DNA from: Myxococcota bacterium
GTDB taxonomy: Bacteria > Myxococcota_A > UBA9160 > UBA4427
DNA: 64,000 nt
Direction: 5' to 3'
Assembly (NCBI GenBank): GCA_028278345.1
Contig: JANQEL010000106.1
Span: 1-64,000, forward strand
The notes below the pieces were generated by a model that saw only the letters and a list, made by a program, of their open reading frames with translations, searched no databases and was not told the origin of the DNA. Positions 36,462-45,620 of this stretch are shown one piece after another (positions within the stretch are counted from its first letter, which is position 1; each line of letters starts with the position of its first letter). Both the position numbers and the translations under genes were made by a program.

Positions 36462-37616
36462 ATGACGACTCACGAAAACGGACTCGACGCCGAGCGATTG
36501 CAGCGACTCGTCGACACGATCCAGGCCGACGTCGAACGCGAGCGCTACGACGGCGCTGTCGTCGTTGTGGCTCGAGGCGGACGGATCGCCCTACACGAAG
36601 CGATCGGCTTCGCCGACCGTGCGCAAGGACGCGCCGCTCGTACCGACGATGTCTTCCTGCTCTACTCGGTCACGAAGACCCTCACGTCGGTCGCCGTCCT
36701 ACAGAAGGTGGATCGCGGCGAGCTCTCGCTGACCACACCGGTGGCCGAGGTCCTTCCCGAGTTCGGCGTGCGCGGCAAGCAGCGAGTGACGGTCGCACAA
36801 CTGCTCTGCCACATGGGCGGCCTACCGGCCGACCTGCCTCCCATCGCCCCCGACCAACTCACGAACCTCGAAGCGGTGGCCCGCGCCGTGAGCGACCAAT
36901 CGCTCAGCGCGCGGCCGGGCAGTGTCGTGAGCTACAGCCCGATCGGTGCGCACGCGGTACTCGCCGAGGTCGTACGCCGCCTCGACGGTGGAGCGCGACC
37001 GTTTCGCGATGTCCTGGCCCAGGATGTCTTCGGCCCCCTCGGCATGAAGGAAACGTCACTCGGCCTGCGTGCCGACCTCGCCGCGCGCCGCGTTCCCATT
37101 GTGGTTCGCGATCGCAACCCGGGCCTCTTCCCCGCCCAGGTCCTCGAGGGCATGAGCTTGTTGATCGGTGAAGACTCGGAAATCCCGGCGGGCGGCGCCT
37201 TCTCGACCGCGCACGACCTCTATCGCTGGGCCGAGGCACTCCGCCGGGGCGGCGAACTCGACGGGGCCCGCATCCTGTCGCCCGGGTTGCTCGACTACGC
37301 CGCGCAGAACCACACGGGCGACCTTTCCAACGACATCTTCGACGGCATGCGCGAAGCGCGCGGCTGGGAACCCTTCCCGGGCTACATCGGCCTCGGCTTC
37401 TTCCTGCGCGGAGAGGGGTTGTTCCCGACCTACTTCGGACAGACCACGTCGCCGCGTACCTTCGGCGGCCTCGGTGCCGGCTCGACGATGTTCTGGATCG
37501 ACCCCGATCGAGACCTCGTTTTCGTATGTTTGACGGCAGGCCTGCTCGAGGAGTCGCGCAACCTCGATCGCATGCAACAGCTGTCGGACCTGGTGGTGTC
37601 GTCGGTCGTCGACTGA
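36462..37616 (+). CDS. Beta-lactamase-family serine hydrolase (class C fold)
   Basis: A 384-residue hydrolase of the penicillin-binding-protein/esterase fold. The nucleophile motif SxxK is S69-V-T-K72 (LLYSVTKTLTSVA). The second motif, usually Y-x-N, reads Y158-S-P160, so the Asn is replaced by Pro. The third (H/K-x-G) region is likely FGGLGAGS near the C-terminus. No signal peptide is seen, so it is cytoplasmic; an esterase or transacylase is more likely than antibiotic resistance. GGAGGTCGCG precedes ATG 36462. Confidence 0.87.
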   Translation: MTTHENGLDAERLQRLVDTIQADVERERYDGAVVVVARGGRIALHEAIGFADRAQGRAARTDDVFLLYSVTKTLTSVAVLQKVDRGELSLTTPVAEVLPEFGVRGKQRVTVAQLLCHMGGLPADLPPIAPDQLTNLEAVARAVSDQSLSARPGSVVSYSPIGAHAVLAEVVRRLDGGARPFRDVLAQDVFGPLGMKETSLGLRADLAARRVPIVVRDRNPGLFPAQVLEGMSLLIGEDSEIPAGGAFSTAHDLYRWAEALRRGGELDGARILSPGLLDYAAQNHTGDLSNDIFDGMREARGWEPFPGYIGLGFFLRGEGLFPTYFGQTTSPRTFGGLGAGSTMFWIDPDRDLVFVCLTAGLLEESRNLDRMQQLSDLVVSSVVD

Positions 37617-37687
37617 GCGCCACAGCTCAGGGGCAAACCCTTCCGCCGGGGCTTGCCATGATGATCTCGACTGACACGGCTTCGTTC

Positions 37688-40399
37688 TCAGGGAATGGCG
37701 AAGCACCCCGCGTCGATGGCCGAGTTTCCCGTGAGTGCGTTGTTCGAGCCAGAATTGATCTCGATGCCATCCGGTTCTGCGTTCGGGTTGCCGCAGACCG
37801 TGTTCTGGCTCACCGTGGCGCCGTTTACAGAATTCAAGGTGATGCCTGAATCGAAGTACGGAGCCGTCCCGAACAGCTCGACCTTGTTGTCTTCGACGAG
37901 ACCGCCATCGAGCGCCTGCACGAGAATTCCCTCGCCCGCCCATCGAACTTCGTTGTCTCTCACATCGGGGTCGGGCGCGTGCGCGATGCTGATTCCGACG
38001 CCATCGGTTTCGGTCGAATGCCGGTAGATGCGGTTGTGCCTGACGGTGACACCCGGCCACGCATTGCCGATTTCTAGCGCCCCACGGGCCCAACTCGGCT
38101 GTTCGTCTACCAGCACGGTGTTGCCGGTCACGACGAACCGGCTGCCAACGGCCGGATCGGGACCGCAGATCTCGCCGAATTGTGGTTTCGCAACGATGAA
38201 ATGCGATTCATCCCGTTGCCCACCATCGCAGTCGAAGTCGTTGGCGCTGATCGAGAAATCAACGCTGTGGTACAGCCCTTCTGCGCAGCTCGACGCCGTG
38301 TTTGTCGCCATCGGGTGAACGACCACGCAGCTGTCCGCGAAGCCAGACACGGTGTTGTTCAGGAATTCGATCCGCCGTCCACGAAGATGTACGCCGTGCC
38401 CATCCTGCACGAGCCGGATCTCCATGTTGGGGCTCGCATCGCTCGGGAAATCGGACGCGTCGTCGATTTCGAACTCGATGTAGTTGGGCGTCGCGTTCGT
38501 CAGCTTGAACCGTCGATTGTTGTATCGAGGCATCTGCTCGAAGCCCGAGGTCTCGATCACATCGTCGACCTCGAGATCCTGCTTGACCAACATCCTCATC
38601 GTCGGTGGATCTGAGATGATGCGCGCAGCCAGGGTCACGGGAAACGCGCCCACTTCATATTGAATCGCGCCATAGAGGCCCGGGGTTCGCCCCTCGCCGT
38701 TTTCGCCCAGCAGCTCGAACGTCCCCCCGTAGCCCCCCGGCTGGGAGTTGGTCACGGTGAACGTCCTGCCATTGAGCTCCGTCATTCCCGACACGTTGAT
38801 GAAGGTGACCTGCTGCCCATCCGCCAGCGAATGAATCGCAGTGACCCGCACGGGGTTGGTCGCCGTGGCCGAGATCACCCCGTGCTGCTTGGTGGTCGCT
38901 CGGATCGGCTTCACGCTGTTGCCCCGGACCTCGACGTCGAAGATGCCGTCGGTGTCGAATCGCATCGGGCCGCGGAGTTCGTTGTTCTGGATCAAGCCTC
39001 CGAGAATGTACGCATCGTTCTCACCGACTTTGTTCGGTCGCAGGCGAATCGCCGCGACCTGGGTATTCATGTCGCGCCGATCGGGAACGATCTCGATGTA
39101 GTTGTTCTCCAGCTCCAACCATTCGATCGGCTCGTCGTCGGCCCCCGTCAGAGCGACCTTTGCGCCGAACTTCCGGCCGCGACACCAGTTGTCGCGAATC
39201 TGGATGTTTCGGAGCCTTCGACCCGCGACGCTGTTGGGATTCAGGTCGAAACACGACCCGAATCGCGAGGATGTCCAATCGCCCCCCTGAGCGTCGATGA
39301 TGCTGTTCTCGAGGAAGATGTCCCCGCCCGAATAGATCGCATACGCCGAACCCCCACCGATCGAGGGCACGCCGTAGATCTCGTTGTGGTGCAGGTGCGT
39401 ACTCGAGTCTTCGTGCATGTTGAGGTCGAAGGCCTCGTCGCCGATATCCACCACCTCGATGTTGTAGACCTCGAGGGATCCCAGGGTCGGAAACACCTTG
39501 AGCCCATGGGACTCTTCGACGTAGAGCGAGCTGTTGTAGTAGGGATCGGGATCTCGCCAGGTCATGTCGTGCAGCACCAACCGGCTGGTCGGAACGTAGA
39601 CGTTGTCTTCCTGGAAACAGTTGACGCCAGTGTGATTCGCGTTGCCCTCCGGGATGTCACCGCCCCAGTCGTAGCAGACCTGGAAGAGGAAGTTGCCGAC
39701 GGGGGAATTCGGCATCAACACGGTTTCGGGACCGGCACCGAAGATCTCGACGGTCCCCGGACACAGGTAGGTCTCGTATCCGATCCCGCTATAACCCCAG
39801 GTGAGCTGGGGATGCCCGATGGCATAGGTGCCGGGCGGGATGTAGATGTTGGAAATCCCGTTCTGGCACGCGTATTGGATCGCGAGGCTGATGGCCACCG
39901 CATCATTGGTCACGCCGTCGGCCACCGCATCCGGACACCCGCTGCAATCGACAGGTAGATTCGTGACGTCGATGTACGGCCCCGGCGGAAAGACGGGGTC
40001 ACCGACACCGAGGTCCGCGGGTTCCTGCCATTCGTAGGGGGTGTTGTTCAACTCGAGCGGGGGCGCATTGGCGATGCGACAGAGATCCTGTTCGCCGGTC
40101 GATGCACGAGCGATGACCTCGACGTCGCTCATGTCGAGCACATCGTCGGGATGCCCGATGGGAGACACGTCGGCCTGATTGAACTCGAAGGCCGTGGGCG
40201 TCTGGATACCCGCCACGAACGCGAACGCCATCTCGGAATCGTTCGCGGTCAGCATCCCATCGCCGTCGACGTCGCAGCCCCACTCGGGCCCACTGGGAAT
40301 CGGCTCTCCCGGCTCCGGGCCGACCTGGCACGCGACGGCGAGCGACACGCACAAGAGTGTCGCGAGCAATAGAGCCCGTTTCTGGGAGATCCGCACCAT
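37688..40399 (-). CDS. Large beta-helix lipoprotein with dockerin-like calcium motif
   Basis: A 903-residue lipoprotein. Signal peptide with lipobox LAVAC-QV (Cys near residue 24); then CDVDGDGMLTANDSEMAF, a dockerin/EF-hand-like calcium loop; then a pectate-lyase-superfamily beta-helix entry (VTNDAVAISLAIQYACQNG...YIPPGTYAI) and long stretches of parallel-beta-helix repeats rich in N-N-x-I/V-x-G. This is the plan of surface polysaccharide lyases, hydrolases or adhesins; no catalytic set is assignable. The start is ATG 40399 with AGAGGA just upstream; the open frame extends 89 codons further but overlaps the leader and has no signal there. Confidence 0.85.
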   Translation of the reverse strand: MVRISQKRALLLATLLCVSLAVACQVGPEPGEPIPSGPEWGCDVDGDGMLTANDSEMAFAFVAGIQTPTAFEFNQADVSPIGHPDDVLDMSDVEVIARASTGEQDLCRIANAPPLELNNTPYEWQEPADLGVGDPVFPPGPYIDVTNLPVDCSGCPDAVADGVTNDAVAISLAIQYACQNGISNIYIPPGTYAIGHPQLTWGYSGIGYETYLCPGTVEIFGAGPETVLMPNSPVGNFLFQVCYDWGGDIPEGNANHTGVNCFQEDNVYVPTSRLVLHDMTWRDPDPYYNSSLYVEESHGLKVFPTLGSLEVYNIEVVDIGDEAFDLNMHEDSSTHLHHNEIYGVPSIGGGSAYAIYSGGDIFLENSIIDAQGGDWTSSRFGSCFDLNPNSVAGRRLRNIQIRDNWCRGRKFGAKVALTGADDEPIEWLELENNYIEIVPDRRDMNTQVAAIRLRPNKVGENDAYILGGLIQNNELRGPMRFDTDGIFDVEVRGNSVKPIRATTKQHGVISATATNPVRVTAIHSLADGQQVTFINVSGMTELNGRTFTVTNSQPGGYGGTFELLGENGEGRTPGLYGAIQYEVGAFPVTLAARIISDPPTMRMLVKQDLEVDDVIETSGFEQMPRYNNRRFKLTNATPNYIEFEIDDASDFPSDASPNMEIRLVQDGHGVHLRGRRIEFLNNTVSGFADSCVVVHPMATNTASSCAEGLYHSVDFSISANDFDCDGGQRDESHFIVAKPQFGEICGPDPAVGSRFVVTGNTVLVDEQPSWARGALEIGNAWPGVTVRHNRIYRHSTETDGVGISIAHAPDPDVRDNEVRWAGEGILVQALDGGLVEDNKVELFGTAPYFDSGITLNSVNGATVSQNTVCGNPNAEPDGIEINSGSNNALTGNSAIDAGCFAIP

Positions 40400-40726
40400 G
40401 AATCCTCTACCCGGGAAAACACCGATCGGCTGCGCAGGAGGCGATCCGTAAGGGTGAGTGGCTGCCTCGGGGGCTTGCGTGTCACGCCTTTCGCCGCTGG
40501 GCGGAACTTTCTGCATCCATTTGATTTCAAAGAGAAAATTGGGCTCGACATCGCCGCATTCGACGCCCGGATGCGCACCCTGAGCCGGCTCCAGGAGGGG
40601 TTTCGCGCTGGGCCGGGGGGCCGCGGCCCGACCCGCCGACTCCCCCTCAGGCGTGCGCAATTTCAAGCTCGCGACGCTGATGACCGATCAGAAAAGTGTC
40701 GAGAACCGTGAGCGAGCGGAAAACGC
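40400..40726. other. Leader/intergenic stretch with possible structured RNA
   Basis: Divergent region between the beta-helix lipoprotein and the PilZ regulator. Read on the minus strand, about 40424-40514 holds the string GGCGAAAGGCGTGACACGCA followed by AGCC and a GC-rich hairpin. It vaguely recalls the core of class-I cyclic-di-GMP riboswitches (GAAA loop, then ACGCAAAGCC), but the stem flanking the GAAA does not pair well. I treat it as a possible structured leader only. Confidence 0.3.
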
Positions 40727-42076
40727 GTGCGAGAAGCCAGTTCAGAGTCCGATGCGGGGCGCATGCTGCAGCGACTGCAGTCGATGGGCATCCGCGCCCG
40801 GCTGCTGCCCGGCGGGCGCAGTGTGTTGGCGTCGATGCACAGCACCGGCCGCCCCATCGAGACGCTGAACGGATCGCTCGCGATCTCCGAGATCGTCTTC
40901 GCAACGGCCGGCCGCGAACAGATCAAGTGTCTGCGACCCGCGGCGCTCTTCATGCTGCCGCTGATTCCGACCGCCGACTGCAAGAACGCCGCTTCCCTCG
41001 AAGCGCGCATCCGCAGCGCGTGGAACGGACATCTCAAACAACTGCGCGACGCCGAGACCTGGTTGCGAGACCTCGGCGCCGACGTCAACGCCGCGGCCAA
41101 CGGAGCCATGCTGAGCGTTTCCCTCGCCGGCGAAGATCGCGCCGTGAAGGTGCAGGTGCGCGAGCCCCGCAAGGTCATCCTGCCGAGTCGCGGTCCGCTA
41201 TCGAGTGTCGCCCTGCAACGTCCCGAAGATCGTGTCGTCGAGGTCTCGAGGGAAATCGAATCGGCCGTCGACCTCGAGATCATGATCACCAACCGGTTGC
41301 AGGAACTCGCGAACATCGATCGCCGCCTCCAGGAAGAAGAACGACGACGCGCCATGTCGATGTCGGCGACCATCGTCGACCTCTCGGACGCGCCGAAGGA
41401 ACGATCGCTGCGCATCCTCCTCGTGGGGGAACAACTCGCGCGTGAACGCAGCGCGATCGACTCCCTGCGCTTGCGCAACTACGAGGTCGTGATCGCCCAG
41501 AGTCTCAACGAAGCGATCGACTGCTATGACCGGATCTCCCCCGAACTCGTGATGGCGGACGTGAACCTCGGGCGCTCCGAGGGCATCGAACTGATCCCGG
41601 CGCTGCGCGCCGTCGTGGGCGTCGAAGAGATCCCCGTCATCCTCGTCGACACCCACCGCCGTGCTTCACGTCGCAAGGCCGCCCAGCAGGCCGGGGCGAT
41701 CGGCTATCTCGGCTACCCGATCGACGTCTCGAAGATCGCCGCCCACCTCGAACGCACGATCAAACAGCCGAAGCGCCGGCGCTTCACCCGCTATCCGCAA
41801 CAGCTATCGATCCAGATCGACGGCGCCACGATGCCCTCGACGGCAACGCTGCTCGGCCGCGGCGGTGTGATGGTGCGAAGCGACGAGTACTTCGCCGAGG
41901 GCATGGTCAAGCGCTGCGATCTCACCATTCCGGCGATGGGAAGGCATCTGCACTTCGACGCCGAGGTGCTCTACCAGGTGCAGGAATCGGGTCACCGCGG
42001 CTTCGGCCTGCAGTTCCAGTCGATGCACTCGGGCGACGAAGCCGGGCTCATCGAGTACCTGCACCACTTGCGCTGA
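40727..42076 (+). CDS. Degenerate response regulator with PilZ domain
   Basis: A 449-residue signalling protein. An N-terminal ~190-residue region is uncharacterised, followed by a short charged helix with a basic EEERRRA cluster. The receiver domain spans about 225-345; the phosphoacceptor-type D278 (LVMADVNLG) is kept, but the N-terminal acidic pair is G-E and the conserved Lys-Pro is Tyr-Pro (GYP, 329-331), so phosphotransfer is doubtful. The C-terminal PilZ domain has R-R-F-T-R-Y (c-di-GMP RxxxR region), but the second motif reads LLGRGGVMV instead of DxSxxG. It starts at GTG 40727. It converges on the esterase/lar/che block. Confidence 0.82.
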   Translation: MREASSESDAGRMLQRLQSMGIRARLLPGGRSVLASMHSTGRPIETLNGSLAISEIVFATAGREQIKCLRPAALFMLPLIPTADCKNAASLEARIRSAWNGHLKQLRDAETWLRDLGADVNAAANGAMLSVSLAGEDRAVKVQVREPRKVILPSRGPLSSVALQRPEDRVVEVSREIESAVDLEIMITNRLQELANIDRRLQEEERRRAMSMSATIVDLSDAPKERSLRILLVGEQLARERSAIDSLRLRNYEVVIAQSLNEAIDCYDRISPELVMADVNLGRSEGIELIPALRAVVGVEEIPVILVDTHRRASRRKAAQQAGAIGYLGYPIDVSKIAAHLERTIKQPKRRRFTRYPQQLSIQIDGATMPSTATLLGRGGVMVRSDEYFAEGMVKRCDLTIPAMGRHLHFDAEVLYQVQESGHRGFGLQFQSMHSGDEAGLIEYLHHLR

Positions 42077-42091
42077 GCCAAAGCTCCGACC

Positions 42092-42847
42092 TCAGCTGCG
42101 GAGCGTCGCGTCGAAGAAGTCGCCCATGCGCTTCGCGCACTCTTCGCTGTCGTGATCGACCGAGATCACGTGCCCCGAACGGCGACCGAAGAAGAGTTCG
42201 CGCGGGCCGGCGTTGATCTCGCCGAAGATGCGATAGGCGTCGCGGGGATTGGCGGTCTGGTCGTGCTGGCCGTGGGCGATGAAACTCGGTGCCACGATCT
42301 TCGAAACCACTCTTCGCACGTGGGCCTGGAGCTTCAACACCTGATGCGTGGCGGCGAGGGGGATCGCGTCGAAGCCCGGATGACGCTCTCGCGCCTCGGG
42401 CTCGCGAATGTCGGGGCCATCGCTCTTCGGCGCGTAGGGCCTCACGTACTTCGCCCAGGGAATGCGCCAGCGCATCGAACGGGGTAGCCAGAGCGGGGCC
42501 CCCATGCTCGCGACCGCGTCGGGAGCGTGGCTGGCAGCGAGGGCCAGGGTCACGAGCCCGCCCATCGACATGCCTGCGACCACCACCTGCTCGCAATCGC
42601 CGCGAAGTCGCTCGAGGTTCCCCGCCGCGAGACCGATCCGTTCGCGCCAGTGAACGCGCCCGAGTTCGACGTGACTCTCCTCGTGCCCTGCCATGACGGG
42701 ACCTACACAGCGGTATCCGCGCGCCACGAGTTCCTGCGCGATCGGACGCATTTCGTAGGGCGTGCCGGTGAAACCGTGCATGAGCAGGGCTCCGCGACGG
42801 CCGTCGAAGCCATCCGGGGCGAGATCGAAGGGGCTCGTGTCGACCAT
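42092..42847 (-). CDS. Alpha/beta-hydrolase, monoacylglycerol lipase/carboxylesterase type
   Basis: A 251-residue esterase. The nucleophile elbow is GMSMGG; the oxyanion region is ALLMHGFTGTPYEMRPIA; the acid residue is in HGQHDQTANP and the catalytic His in RRSGHVISVD. The order and spacing match bacterial carboxylesterases (Est30-like). It starts five bases after the larC stop and is likely co-transcribed with it, though no functional link to nickel-pincer synthesis is known. The start is ATG 42847. Confidence 0.9.
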   Translation of the reverse strand: MVDTSPFDLAPDGFDGRRGALLMHGFTGTPYEMRPIAQELVARGYRCVGPVMAGHEESHVELGRVHWRERIGLAAGNLERLRGDCEQVVVAGMSMGGLVTLALAASHAPDAVASMGAPLWLPRSMRWRIPWAKYVRPYAPKSDGPDIREPEARERHPGFDAIPLAATHQVLKLQAHVRRVVSKIVAPSFIAHGQHDQTANPRDAYRIFGEINAGPRELFFGRRSGHVISVDHDSEECAKRMGDFFDATLRS

Positions 42848-42852
42848 TGTGC

Positions 42853-44136
42853 CTAGGCGAGTTCTTCGCGCGCTGCGTCTTCGGCGGCACGCACGACGTC
42901 GCGCAGCGGGGCTTCGTGTTTGCGCGCCGCGTGCTTGCAGTCGTCGTACTCGGCCGACACCTCGATGCGCCCGTCGGGAGCCGTCACGAACTTGACTCCG
43001 ATGCGGCCGAAGGGAGTCGAGATCTTTCGCGTCTCGCGCGGGACGATCACGCGATCCCAATCCGTCGCGCGAACTCCGAGGGTGGTCGATTCGGTGAGGA
43101 GAAGCTGCGTCAGCGTGAGTCGTCGATCGGGCCGGGCGAGCACGCGCACCAGGAAGCCCGGGCGATTCTTCTTCATCTGCACGTTCTGGAGCGAGACGTC
43201 GAGGGCGCCCGCTTCGAACAGACGCTCCATCAGGTAGTCGAAGTGCTCGGGATTGAAGTCGTCGAGATTGCACTCGAGGCAGACGATGCGATCCGACGAG
43301 AGGGGCGAGACCTCGCCGAGCACCGCACGCAGCACGTTGGGCATCGGGCCCGGGCGATCGTTGCCCGCACCGAGGCCGATGCGATCGATCGTCATCGCGG
43401 GCATCACGCCGAAGTCATCGACCTGGCTGCGCAGGATCGCTGCGCCGGTCGGCGTCACGGTTTCCCACTCGACGTTCGCGGGAACCGTCGGTACGCCGCG
43501 CAGGAGTTCGATCGTGGCCGGAGCCGGCAGGGGCAGCAGCCCGTGATCCGTATACACGGTGCCGTGACCGAGGGCGACTGGCGACGATGTCACCCGCTCG
43601 ATCCCGAGGGCTTCGAGCCCGATCGCCATCCCCGTGATGTCGACGATCGCGTCGACAGCACCGACCTCGTGGAAGTGGACTTCTTCGGGCGAGACCCCGT
43701 GCACCCGACCCTCGGCGATCGCGAGGGCCTCGAAGCAGGCGAGCGTACGCGCCTTCACTCTTTCTGCGAGATCTGCGCGCTCGAGTTGACGTCGGATCTT
43801 CGGATACGCGCGACCGTGGCCGTGATGATGCCCGTGAACATGGATGTGGGGTTCGGCGATCTCGTGGGAATGCGAATGCGTGTGGCCGGGCTTCTTTTTC
43901 GCCTTCGCCGCCCTCTTCTTCTTCGCACCCGGAACCACCACCTCGAGATGCTTCGCTGCAAGCGCACCCCGCGACACCTTCTTCACGCGAAGCTTGAACT
44001 CGAGCCCGAGACCTGCGAGCCCCGCTTCGAGTTCCTTGCGCGAGAGCCCCAGGTCGAGCAGGGCCGCCAGCATCATGTTGCCCGCGATGCCCGAGAAGCA
44101 ATCGAGGTGGAGCACGCGCCCGCTCTCGCTCCGCAT
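42853..44136 (-). CDS. larC: LarC, nickel insertion protein of the nickel-pincer cofactor
   Basis: About 427 residues. LarC inserts nickel into pyridinium-3,5-bisthiocarboxylate mononucleotide in a CTP-dependent reaction. The N-terminus HLDCFSGIAGNMMLAALLDLG is diagnostic. A basic linker (KKKRAAKAKKK) leads to a strongly His-rich stretch (GHTHSHSH...HIHVHGHHHGHG) that should bind nickel. Then come PEEVHFHEVGAVDAIVDI, GPMPNVLRAVLGE and C-terminal NLDDFNPEHFDYLME, all family blocks. It starts 17 bases past the larB stop. No ribosomal frameshift (as in lactobacillus larC1/C2) is seen; the gene is one frame. Confidence 0.95.
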   Translation of the reverse strand: MRSESGRVLHLDCFSGIAGNMMLAALLDLGLSRKELEAGLAGLGLEFKLRVKKVSRGALAAKHLEVVVPGAKKKRAAKAKKKPGHTHSHSHEIAEPHIHVHGHHHGHGRAYPKIRRQLERADLAERVKARTLACFEALAIAEGRVHGVSPEEVHFHEVGAVDAIVDITGMAIGLEALGIERVTSSPVALGHGTVYTDHGLLPLPAPATIELLRGVPTVPANVEWETVTPTGAAILRSQVDDFGVMPAMTIDRIGLGAGNDRPGPMPNVLRAVLGEVSPLSSDRIVCLECNLDDFNPEHFDYLMERLFEAGALDVSLQNVQMKKNRPGFLVRVLARPDRRLTLTQLLLTESTTLGVRATDWDRVIVPRETRKISTPFGRIGVKFVTAPDGRIEVSAEYDDCKHAARKHEAPLRDVVRAAEDAAREELA

Positions 44137-44152
44137 CTTCCGGGAGGCGGAG

Positions 44153-44902
44153 CTAGAGCCGGTTGATGAGCGTCGCGACATACGCGGCCCCGAACCCATT
44201 GTCGATGTTCACCACGGTGACGTTCGACGAACAACTGGTGAGCATGCCAAGCAGCGCCGCGATGCCGCCGAGCGCCGCGCCATAGCCGACGCTCGTCGGA
44301 ACGGCGATCACCGGCTTGTCGACCAGTCCGCCGACCACCGACGGCAGCGCCCCTTCCATTCCCGCTACACAGATCACCACGCGTGCGTTCGCGAGAACCT
44401 CCGTCGAAGCAAGCAGGCGGTGAATGCCCGCCACGCCCACATCCGAAAGCGTGTCCACCTTGTTGCCGAAGCAGCGCGCCACCGCCGCGGCCTCGGCGGC
44501 CACCGGCAGATCGCTCGTCCCGGCGGTCACGACGGCGACGGTGCCCTTGCCCACGATGGGCACCTCGACCGGGCCATACCAGAGCAGGCGCCCCACCTCG
44601 TCGTACTCGCCGCTACCGAGTTCGGCCTGCACCTGCGCTGCCGTCTCGGCTTCGATCCGCGTCACCAGAACGTTCTGCCCGGCCTCGCGCAACGCAGTCG
44701 CCACATCGACGATCTGCGCCGCCGTCTTCCCGGGCCCGTAGACCACTTCGGGGATGCCGATGCGCAGCGAGCGCTGGGTGTCGACGCGGGCGTGCTCGGT
44801 GTCGACGAAGGGGAAGTGCGCGAGGCGCTTTACCGCGGCGTCGAGCTCGACGTCACCGCGCTGCACACCCTCGAGAAGTTGTCGGAGCTCGTCGCGATCC
44901 AC
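44153..44902 (-). CDS. larB: LarB, pyridinium-3,5-biscarboxylate mononucleotide synthase
   Basis: A 249-residue PurE-like enzyme that carboxylates and hydrolyses nicotinate adenine dinucleotide in the first step of nickel-pincer cofactor synthesis. The C-terminal PurE-like domain is clear: VAVVTAGTSDLPVAAEAA, GVAGIHRLL, and GMEGALPSVVGGLV followed by VIAVPTSVGYGAAL and the terminal SCSSNVTVVNIDNGFGAA. Length is normal. It lies between the chemotaxis genes and larC; larE and larA are not in the window. Confidence 0.96.
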   Translation of the reverse strand: MDRDELRQLLEGVQRGDVELDAAVKRLAHFPFVDTEHARVDTQRSLRIGIPEVVYGPGKTAAQIVDVATALREAGQNVLVTRIEAETAAQVQAELGSGEYDEVGRLLWYGPVEVPIVGKGTVAVVTAGTSDLPVAAEAAAVARCFGNKVDTLSDVGVAGIHRLLASTEVLANARVVICVAGMEGALPSVVGGLVDKPVIAVPTSVGYGAALGGIAALLGMLTSCSSNVTVVNIDNGFGAAYVATLINRL

Positions 44903-44968
44903 ACTTTCCTTTCACACCCTTCGGGCGCGCGGAGGACGAAAGCCCTCCGGCAAGGGAAAAGCACGGTA

Positions 44969-45589
44969 TCAAACCTGGGGGGCCGCGGAAGCGTTCCCGT
45001 CTTCCTCACGATCGGGGATCAACACCACCAATCCCCCGAGCTGCCCGTCCTGGTCGACCAGCTCGCACTCGATCCACAGCTCGCCGGTCGCGGGGCGCGA
45101 AGCCGCCAGGCCTTCGAGCTGTTCGAACGCCGAGTCGAGGGAGAGCATCGGGATCGAAGGCAGCAGGCGCGCGCCGAGGGTGTCGGCGATCGCGGTGGCC
45201 ACGTGGGAGGCCAGCACGTTGCCCACCTCCATCAGCGCCGACTCGACGATCTCGGGCGGCAGGAAGCCCTTCTCCTGGCCCACCAGTTGTCGCACCACCG
45301 CATCGCACATCTCGCGGCGGAAGAGCACCGCCATCACGGCGTTGAGACAACCGTCGAATTCGAAGATCACACCCGACGACCACTCGAACTGCGCGAACTC
45401 GACATCGTCGGACTCGTCGAGGACGGGGGCGCCCTCGCCCGCCATCTGCACACCGGTGAGCCGCACGCGCGGCACGTCCATGCGAATCGTATGCCCCGTC
45501 ATCTGCGAGAACGCACCCGCAGCGTGACCCGCGCCGATGTTCGCGAGTTCGCTCAGCCGATCGATCTTGGCTTCCTGTGCGGTCAACAT
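44969..45589 (-). CDS. cheC: CheC-family CheY-P phosphatase
   Basis: A 206-residue CheC/CheX-type protein. Site 1 is seen at LSELANIGAGHAA (Glu and Asn of the E-x(2-3)-N motif), site 2 at ESALMEVGNVLASH (Glu and Asn). Both catalytic pairs are therefore present, and it should dephosphorylate the CheY encoded three genes upstream. The C-terminal ~25 residues are acidic and probably disordered. It follows cheA by 31 bases on the same strand. In this cluster it may stand in for CheZ and for the missing CheB/CheR adaptation. Confidence 0.85.
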   Translation of the reverse strand: MLTAQEAKIDRLSELANIGAGHAAGAFSQMTGHTIRMDVPRVRLTGVQMAGEGAPVLDESDDVEFAQFEWSSGVIFEFDGCLNAVMAVLFRREMCDAVVRQLVGQEKGFLPPEIVESALMEVGNVLASHVATAIADTLGARLLPSIPMLSLDSAFEQLEGLAASRPATGELWIECELVDQDGQLGGLVVLIPDREEDGNASAAPQV

Positions 45590-45620
45590 GGATTCGAGAA
45601 TGGCTCTGGGTTCGCCGTGG

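Noticed and set aside
40424-40514. Cyclic-di-GMP (class I) riboswitch before the beta-helix lipoprotein
   Set aside because: Only the GAAA and an ACGCAAGCC-like string match; the stem closing the GAAA loop does not pair and the second helix is not convincing. Kept only as a possible structured leader.
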